Origin: Planctomycetota bacterium
GTDB lineage: Bacteria; Planctomycetota; UBA1135; UBA2386
Assembly: GCA_016794035.1 (NCBI GenBank)
Contig: JAEUHS010000126.1
Location: 1 to 38,005, forward strand
Length of the DNA stretch: 38,005 nt
Direction of reading: 5' to 3'
Shown: piece by piece, positions 33,005 to 38,005 of the stretch
Position numbering within the stretch: position 1 is the stretch's first letter
How the letters are laid out: each line of letters starts with the position of its first letter
Made by a program: the position numbers and the translations under genes
The notes under the pieces: model-generated
The model's database searches: none
The model's input: the letters and a program-made list of their open reading frames with translations, nothing else
Told to the model about the DNA's origin: nothing

Positions 33005-34075
33005 TCACGCGCGCGCGAGCAGCCGCTCGCCGGCGGCGACCACCTCGTCGACCGTGATGTCGCGCATGCAGCGGTGATGGCCGAGAGGGCACACCTTGCG
33101 CTGGCACGGCGAGCACTCGAGGTCCTTGCGGATCAGCGCCGTGTGCTCGAGGCAGTAGTTGGTGTAGTTCGGGTCGTTGGGCCCCATCAGGCACACGACG
33201 GGGCGGTCGAACGCCACGGCCAGATGGCGCGGCCCGGTGTCGCCCGTGACCATCAGCGCACCGCGCTGCACGAGTGCCTTCAGCTTGTCGAGCGGCAGCA
33301 CCGGCCGCGACAGCGCGATGCAGTTCCCCGCCGCGGCGATGCGTTCGCCGAGTTCCACCTCGGCCGGACCGACCAGCACCAGCGCGCGCATGCCGTGGCG
33401 CGCGGCGAACTCGCGCGCGACCCCCGCGAAGCGCTCCGGCAGCCACAGCTTGCTGGCGCCGAAGTTGGCGCCGACGACGAGCAGCAGCAGGCGTTCGTCG
33501 TCGGCGATGCCGAGCGATCGCAGGTGCTCGGCGACCCATTGCCGCTCCGCGGCGCTGACCTCGAGCACCGGGTGAACGCCACCGGGCGGCAGGCCCAGCA
33601 CGTCGAGCAGCACGTTGTAGTAGTCGGGCATCGGCGTCGGCCGCCGGCTCGGCCCACGGCGGCGCTGGAACCAACGTCGGTTCGTCTCGGCGCGCAGCCC
33701 GAGGTTCATCAGCAGCGGGCGGCCCTGCTGGTAGCCGAGCCGCAGCGGCACCCGCGCCAGGAACGGCGGCAGGCCGGTGGCGAGCGAGTTCGGCAGCACG
33801 ATCGCGAGGTCGTGGTCGCCGCGCCGCAGCTGCGCGACCTGGCGCCACAACGCCGCCAGTCCCTGGGCCCGCGGCGTGTCGACGATCTCGTCGAACAGCC
33901 GCGTGCCCGACAGCAATGGCCGCAGGTAGGGTCGGATGCCGACCGTGATGTGGGCCCCGGGGAACGCGGCGCGCACGCGGGCGAACGCGGCGGTCGCCAT
34001 CACGAAGTCGCCGAGCCAGTTGGGCGCTCGCAGCCAGATCCGCCGCACGCCCGAAAGGTCCACGGCGCGGGTCAC
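33005..34075 (-). CDS. Glycosyltransferase family 9 (heptosyltransferase-like)
   Basis: A 356-residue cytoplasmic enzyme. RRIWLRAPNWLGDFVMATAA at 11-30 is the WaaF/WaaC-type opening, where Asp23 aligns with the catalytic base. The C-terminal half has LLLVVGANFGASKLWL, MVTGDTGPRHLAVAFDRPVV and LMGPNDPNYTNY, the GT9 donor-binding pattern. Four cysteines near the end (LECSPCQRKVCPLGHHRCM) look like a metal site found in a WaaF/RfaF subgroup. GT9 enzymes add heptose to the lipopolysaccharide inner core; the sugar here is not proven. The GTG at 34075 is preferred; the frame is open 66 bp further to a TTG, but that extension is not conserved-looking. It converges with the MEMO gene, 4 bp apart. Confidence 0.88.
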   Translation of the reverse strand: MTRAVDLSGVRRIWLRAPNWLGDFVMATAAFARVRAAFPGAHITVGIRPYLRPLLSGTRLFDEIVDTPRAQGLAALWRQVAQLRRGDHDLAIVLPNSLATGLPPFLARVPLRLGYQQGRPLLMNLGLRAETNRRWFQRRRGPSRRPTPMPDYYNVLLDVLGLPPGGVHPVLEVSAAERQWVAEHLRSLGIADDERLLLLVVGANFGASKLWLPERFAGVAREFAARHGMRALVLVGPAEVELGERIAAAGNCIALSRPVLPLDKLKALVQRGALMVTGDTGPRHLAVAFDRPVVCLMGPNDPNYTNYCLEHTALIRKDLECSPCQRKVCPLGHHRCMRDITVDEVVAAGERLLARA

Positions 34076-34202
34076 AGCGAGGTCGGCGGGCGGCGCATGG
34101 GAAGGCGGCGGGATCTTGCGGCAGTCGGCGGAACCCTGCAACAGCGTTCGCCGGACGGCGCCACGGGAACGAGGCCGAGGTGGCGATGGACCGGGCCCGT
34201 GC

Positions 34203-34208
34203 TACCCT
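34203..34208 (+). promoter_or_regulatory. Candidate -10 box (TGC-TACCCT) for tex
   Basis: TACCCT preceded by TGC resembles an extended -10 and lies 37 bp before the ATG at 34246. No clear -35 is seen. Confidence 0.3.
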
Positions 34209-34245
34209 ACTGCGCCCTCCACTGCCGGCTCCGCCCGCACCCAAC

Positions 34246-36834
34246 ATGGCATCCCAAGCCACGCTCGATCGCCTGCTCGCCGAATTCGACAGCCCGCCCG
34301 AAGTCATCGGCGCGGTCGTGACCCTGCTCGAAGACAAGGCGACTCCCTCCTACCTCGCCCGCCACCGCCGCTGGGAGATCGGCAACCTGCTGGAGGAACG
34401 CATCCAGGCGATCGCCGATCGCCTGCACGCACTGACCGAGATCGAGCAGCGCCGCGAGACGATCCTGCAGCAGGCGACGGAACGCGGTCGGCGCACGCCC
34501 GAGCTGGAAGCCGCGGTGGCGCAGTGCGTCGACCAGGACCAGCTCGACGACTACTACCAGTCGATGCGTCCGCGCCGACGCAGCCGGGCGATGGAGATGG
34601 AGGAGAAGGGACTGCTGCCGCTGGCGCTGGCGATCCAGCACGGCCAACTCGGCGACCAGTCGCTGCAGGAGGTCGCCTCGGCCTACCTCGCGCCCGAGGC
34701 CGGACTCGCCGCGCCCGAGGCGGTGCTCGAGGGCGCCCTGGTGATCCTCGCCGACCGCATCTCGCACGACGTCGCGACCCGCGCACGCTTCCGCGACGAG
34801 CTGCGGCGCGGCATCCTGCGCGCGCGCGCCGTCAACCCCGATCGCAGCGCCGAGCCCGCGGACAGCGCGCCGGCGACCGGCGGCGACGCGACGAAGAAGA
34901 AGGACCTGCTCGACTTCGCCGAGCCGATCGCCCGCATTCCCGCCGGTCGCATGCTCGCGCTGCGCCGCGCCGAGCGCGAGGGCATCCTGCGGCTCGAACT
35001 GACGTTGCCCGAGGGCCGCCACCGCGAACTGCTCGCCAGCATGCACGCGCCGAACCTGGTGCCCGATTCGCCGCTGCACGCGTTCTACCAGCTGGTGTTC
35101 GATCAGGCGGCGATGCAGCTGCAGGAAGTGTGCGGCAAGGACGTTCGCCGGCGCATGAAGGAGAAGGCGGACCGCGAGGCGGTCCGCACGCACGCGCGCA
35201 ACCTGCGATCGCAGCTGCTGGCCCCGGCGCTCGGGGCCAAGAAGGTGCTGGCGCTGCGCACCAGCGGCAAGGGCGCCTGGGCCGTGCTGCTGGCCGAGGA
35301 CGGTTCCGTCGCGCAACACAAGACGCTGCCGGTCGACACCGACGAGCAGAAGCAGGGCTCGCTGGCCTGGATCGTCGAGTTGATCCGCAGCGAACAGCCC
35401 GCTGCGATCGCGGTGCCGCACGGCCGCCGGCAGGCGAGCAGCGAGCGCATGGTCGCCGAACTGCGCACCGCGCTCGGCGACACGCCGCTGCCGATGCTGG
35501 TCTCGGTCGACGAGGCCGCATCGACGATCTTCGCCACCAGCGCGGCCGGCAAGAAGGCCATCCCCGGCATGGAGGTCGGCGCCCGCACCGCGGTCTCGCT
35601 GGGCCGCCGACTGCAGGACCCCCTGCTCGAGCTGGCGCGCATGGACGTGCGCGCGCTCGGGCTCGGCCACACGCTCGACGAGGTGCACCAGGGCATGCTG
35701 CAGCGCGAGCTCGGCGCCGTGACCGCCAGCTGCCTGGCCCAGGTCGGCTGCGACCTCAACACCGTGCCGCAGGAGCTGCTCGAACTGCTGCCGGGCCTGA
35801 ACGCCGACCTGGCCAAGGCGATCGTCGACCATCGCCGCCGCATCGGCGGCTTCCCGAATCGCGCCGCGCTGCACGAGGTTCCCGGCCTGGATGCGGCCAC
35901 GGTGCGCAGCATCGCCGGATCCCTGCGCGTCGTCGGCGGCAGCGAACCGCTCGATGCGACCCCGATCCACCCCGACGACTACCCGATCGTCGCCGCGGTC
36001 GCGAAGCAGCGCGGCGTCGAGCCGATGGCGCTGCTCGGTCAGAACCTGCGCGACACCGCGCTCGACGAACTGGTGACGCCCGAATGGCCGCGCCAACGGG
36101 TGATCTGCGTGCTGCAGCTGCTGCAACGCGCCCACGAAGATCCGCGCGGCGAACTGGTCAACAGCAGCAACGAGGGCGTCAACAGCCTCGCCGACCTGCA
36201 CGCCGACCGCGAGCTGCGCGGCCGCGTCGCGACGCTGACCGAGTTCGGCGCGTTCGTCGACCTCGGCATCGGCCAGGACGGGCTGGTGCACATCTCCCAG
36301 ATCCCCGGCCACCGCCTGCGCGATCCGGGCCAGATGCTGCGCGCCGGCGAGGTGGTGACGGTCTGGGTGCTGAACGTCGACACCCAGAACCAGAAGATCG
36401 CGCTGTCGATGCTGAAGCCGCGTCACCTGCAGGAGGGCCGCCTGCCGACCCTCGGCGAGCGCATGGACCAGCAACAGGGTCGGCGCCGGCGGCGACCGGA
36501 AGGGGATGCGCCGCCGCGACCAGGTCGCTTCGCCGGCGCCCATTCGAGTCGACCGACGCAGCGGCGCGGGCCGCCCGAGCCCGGCGGCCAGGGCGGCGGC
36601 GAGCGACGCTTCGGCGGTGGGCGCGACGATCGCGATCGGGGTGACCGCGGCGAGCGCGGCCGGCGCGACCGGGGCCCGCGCGAGCAGCGCGTCTACACGG
36701 TCGAACCGGCCAAGGAAGTCGTCGAGGCGCGCACGCACAAGGGCGAGGTGACGTCGCTCGCGAGCCTGCGCGCGCTGCTCGGCGGCGCGGCGCAAGCGCC
36801 GGCGAAGCCCCCCGACGACCAGGCGACGAAGTAG
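34246..36834 (+). CDS. tex: Tex/YhgF-family S1 RNA-binding protein with Arg/Gly-rich tail
   Basis: An 862-residue nucleic-acid-binding protein of the Tex family, linked to transcription and RNA processing. In order: an N-terminal helical region with YLARHRRWEIGNLLEERI and a YQSMRPRRRSRA segment; a YqgF-like domain (about 330-460); a helix-hairpin-helix pair (about 506-563, LLELLPGLNADLAKAIVDHR, FPNRAALHEVPGLDAATVR); and an S1 domain (about 656-725, RGRVATLTEFGAFVDLGIG, DGLVHISQI). Residues about 746-816 are an Arg/Gly/Asp-rich tail absent from typical Tex. Several Tex consensus motifs are altered, for example DEAASTIFATS where NEAGASIYSAS is usual. ATG 34246 is chosen over an upstream ATG at 34180. 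The Nudix gene follows 9 bp after the stop. Confidence 0.92.
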   Translation: MASQATLDRLLAEFDSPPEVIGAVVTLLEDKATPSYLARHRRWEIGNLLEERIQAIADRLHALTEIEQRRETILQQATERGRRTPELEAAVAQCVDQDQLDDYYQSMRPRRRSRAMEMEEKGLLPLALAIQHGQLGDQSLQEVASAYLAPEAGLAAPEAVLEGALVILADRISHDVATRARFRDELRRGILRARAVNPDRSAEPADSAPATGGDATKKKDLLDFAEPIARIPAGRMLALRRAEREGILRLELTLPEGRHRELLASMHAPNLVPDSPLHAFYQLVFDQAAMQLQEVCGKDVRRRMKEKADREAVRTHARNLRSQLLAPALGAKKVLALRTSGKGAWAVLLAEDGSVAQHKTLPVDTDEQKQGSLAWIVELIRSEQPAAIAVPHGRRQASSERMVAELRTALGDTPLPMLVSVDEAASTIFATSAAGKKAIPGMEVGARTAVSLGRRLQDPLLELARMDVRALGLGHTLDEVHQGMLQRELGAVTASCLAQVGCDLNTVPQELLELLPGLNADLAKAIVDHRRRIGGFPNRAALHEVPGLDAATVRSIAGSLRVVGGSEPLDATPIHPDDYPIVAAVAKQRGVEPMALLGQNLRDTALDELVTPEWPRQRVICVLQLLQRAHEDPRGELVNSSNEGVNSLADLHADRELRGRVATLTEFGAFVDLGIGQDGLVHISQIPGHRLRDPGQMLRAGEVVTVWVLNVDTQNQKIALSMLKPRHLQEGRLPTLGERMDQQQGRRRRRPEGDAPPRPGRFAGAHSSRPTQRRGPPEPGGQGGGERRFGGGRDDRDRGDRGERGRRDRGPREQRVYTVEPAKEVVEARTHKGEVTSLASLRALLGGAAQAPAKPPDDQATK

Positions 36835-36843
36835 CGACCGCCG

Positions 36844-37611
36844 ATGGCCCAGGTGTTCGTCGTCGACCGGGCGTCGTTCTTCGGCGGCGACTGGCCGCAG
36901 GGGTTTGCCGCCATGGCCGGCGCCGAAGCGATCGAGTTCCTCGACGCGGCGCACGCCCGCGGGCGGTTCGTCGAGCGCGCCGTGGCCGAGCAGACCCCGG
37001 CCTGGAAGCAGTGGATCCCCTACTGCGTGCTGCGGTGTCGCGCCGCCGCACCGTCGCCGGCCGAGGGACTGGCTCCGGCCGCGTCCCTCGCCGGGATCTT
37101 CCGGGTCCAGCGCACCAGCGGCCAGGGCGAAGCGCGGCTGCATGGGGCCTGGTCGATCGGTCTGGGCGGCCACGTCGAGCCGGTCGACCGCGCGCCGGCC
37201 GCCGACCCCGAACGAGGGGCGAACTTCTTCCAGCGGGCCCTGGCGCGGGAACTGGCCGAGGAACTCCGCCTCGCCGGCGCCCTGCCGCCCCCCCGCTTCG
37301 TCGGCCTGCTCAACGACGACGCGACCCCGGTCGGACGGGTCCATGCGGGCCTGGTGTACGTCTGCGACCTGGTGGCCGACCTCGACACTGCCGACCGCAT
37401 GATCGCAGTTGGTGAAATAGCCAAGATGCGTGGGGGTTTCGGGTCCCTTGTCGAGTTCGCCGAACTGTGGCAAGATCCCTTCCGGTTCGAGTCCTGGTCA
37501 CAGTTCCTGGTTCAAGCTGGAATCGCCGGTCCCATGGGCGATTCCGACGTGTCCCAGCTGGCCCCCAGGCGGCGCACCGGTGACGACCCGTTCCAGACCC
37601 CCAATCCCTGA
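36844..37611 (+). CDS. Divergent Nudix-fold protein
   Basis: A 255-residue protein. It resembles a Nudix subgroup in which an N-terminal 'VF.V....F....WPQGF' segment and a WIPYCVLR motif precede the box. Here GLGGHVEP (106-113) and RELAEELRL (135-143) supply the two halves, but they are separated by about 13 more residues than the canonical G(x5)E(x7)REUxEExGU, and the final Gly is Arg142. Family features FVGLLNDDATPVGRVHAGLVYV are clear. Glu136, Glu139 and Glu140 could still bind metal, so hydrolase activity on a nucleoside diphosphate compound is possible but uncertain. It starts 9 bp after the tex stop, so it is likely in the same operon. Confidence 0.75.
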   Translation: MAQVFVVDRASFFGGDWPQGFAAMAGAEAIEFLDAAHARGRFVERAVAEQTPAWKQWIPYCVLRCRAAAPSPAEGLAPAASLAGIFRVQRTSGQGEARLHGAWSIGLGGHVEPVDRAPAADPERGANFFQRALARELAEELRLAGALPPPRFVGLLNDDATPVGRVHAGLVYVCDLVADLDTADRMIAVGEIAKMRGGFGSLVEFAELWQDPFRFESWSQFLVQAGIAGPMGDSDVSQLAPRRRTGDDPFQTPNP

Positions 37612-37660
37612 CCTTCCGCGCCGCCGTCGACGCCCGTCGCCGGTGCAGGAGCTGCTTACC

Positions 37661-37882
37661 ATGTCCGATCGGCATACGACCCGCCCCACCCGCGACGAAG
37701 TCTACGACCTCCTGATGAACGCCCGTCAGGCGGAGTGGGTCGAGTTGTTCCTCGAGGACGGCCGTGCCCTCGCCGGCGCGATCATCTTCAACGAGTTCAA
37801 GGGCACGGGCCGTCTGATCAACGTCGACGAGGAATTCAGCTATGACTTCCACGTCGACCACGTCGTCGACGTGAAGTTGTAG
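37661..37882 (+). CDS. Small 73-residue protein, possible Sm/SH3-like fold
   Basis: The protein has a helical start (TRDEVYDLLMNARQ) and then a compact strand-rich body: EWVELFLEDGRALAGAIIFN, GTGRLINVDEEFSYDFHVDH, VVDVKL. The pattern 'v.l.l.dGr.l.G.i..f...g.g.l' followed by a short C-terminal strand recalls Sm/Hfq-type barrels, but this is a visual guess and no family is certain. A Shine-Dalgarno sequence AGGAG lies about 9-13 nt before the ATG. It follows the Nudix gene by 49 bp behind tex, so a role in RNA handling would fit the context. Base composition matches the neighbours, and the third-position GC bias supports a real gene. Confidence 0.6.
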   Translation: MSDRHTTRPTRDEVYDLLMNARQAEWVELFLEDGRALAGAIIFNEFKGTGRLINVDEEFSYDFHVDHVVDVKL

Positions 37883-37952
37883 GCGCTACTTGTCCAGGCA
37901 ACGTTGGTTGCGACGATTCGGTTAGGACAACATCGAGCCCCTAGAGGGCCCG

Positions 37953-37992
37953 CGTCACCCGCTCCGTCACCCGTCTAGCTGGATTGGGTGAC
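37953..37992. repeat. CGTCACCCG direct repeat plus inverted copy
   Basis: CGTCACCCG occurs at 37953-37961 and 37965-37973, 12 bp start to start; GGGTGAC at 37986-37992 is the reverse complement of GTCACCC and can pair with either copy. The cluster lies 70-110 bp after the small-protein stop, near the window edge. It could be a regulator site for a gene beyond the window or a terminator stem. Confidence 0.35.
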
Positions 37993-38005
37993 AGTTTCGT
38001 TCGCT

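Noticed and set aside
34076..34141. TTG start at 34141 for the GT9 gene
   Set aside because: The extra 22 residues are not conserved-looking in this family, and GTG 34075 puts the WLRAPNWLGD motif at the usual distance from the N-terminus.

Overview
This 38 kb window is very GC-rich, gene-dense chromosomal DNA. The gene content points to a Gram-negative (diderm) member of the Planctomycetota, probably one of its high-GC lineages. The reasons are a single-chain LpxC-FabZ fusion, a DUF1573-type secreted protein with a GSCQC motif, a Kelch-repeat protein with a FGAGC-type C-terminal domain, and a Ser/Thr kinase with a large extracytoplasmic part next to an FHA sigma-54 activator. This assignment is inferred from protein resemblance; there is no rRNA in the window. 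I see no tRNA, rRNA, CRISPR array, insertion sequence or prophage, and no compositional break that suggests recent transfer.

Layout. 1-2409 (minus): a MoaD-MoaE fusion, leucyl aminopeptidase, and the first codons of acetyl-CoA synthetase. 2533-3912 (plus): a secreted Kelch protein. 3941-7635 (minus): an alpha/beta hydrolase, a GT-C-like membrane protein and class I fructose-1,6-bisphosphatase. 7923-12019 (plus): two tandem paralogous membrane-anchored proteins with repeated carboxypeptidase-regulatory-like domains, followed by tryptophan 2,3-dioxygenase (12121-13245). 13264-17671 (minus): a DUF1573-type protein, a GCS2-type ligase fused to a CBS pair, and an overlapping AstE/AspA-type deacylase. 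17847-18503 (plus): a small lipoprotein. 18532-20508 (minus): LysM-L,D-transpeptidase and polysaccharide deacetylase. 20509-20968: the longest gene-free stretch, about 460 bp and rich in inverted repeats. 20969-24103 (minus): OmpH/Skp, LpxC-FabZ and a Gfo/Idh oxidoreductase. 24225-26305 (plus): a JAMM protein, AcpS and a lipoprotein. 26328-31635 (minus): FHA-GAF-AAA+ activator and Ser/Thr kinase. 31759-33000 (plus): a MEMO-family protein. 33005-34075 (minus): a GT9 heptosyltransferase-like protein. 34246-37882 (plus): Tex, a Nudix-like protein and a 73-residue small protein.

How the genes fit together. A large share serves the envelope: lipid A and fatty acid enzymes with a periplasmic chaperone, a GT9 enzyme, a GT-C protein, peptidoglycan enzymes, lipoproteins and secreted repeat proteins. 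A second group is housekeeping: Moco synthesis, peptide turnover, gluconeogenesis, acetate activation, ACP maturation and RNA handling. The most suggestive units are (i) the GCS2-CBS ligase overlapping an AstE-type deacylase, which looks like a ligase/deacylase pair for an unknown amide, (ii) the FHA sigma-54 activator beside a membrane Ser/Thr kinase, (iii) the lipid A cassette ending in a GnnA-like oxidoreductase, and (iv) a catalytically complete JAMM protein overlapping acpS. Most starts lack a clear Shine-Dalgarno sequence; the L,D-transpeptidase is a striking exception.
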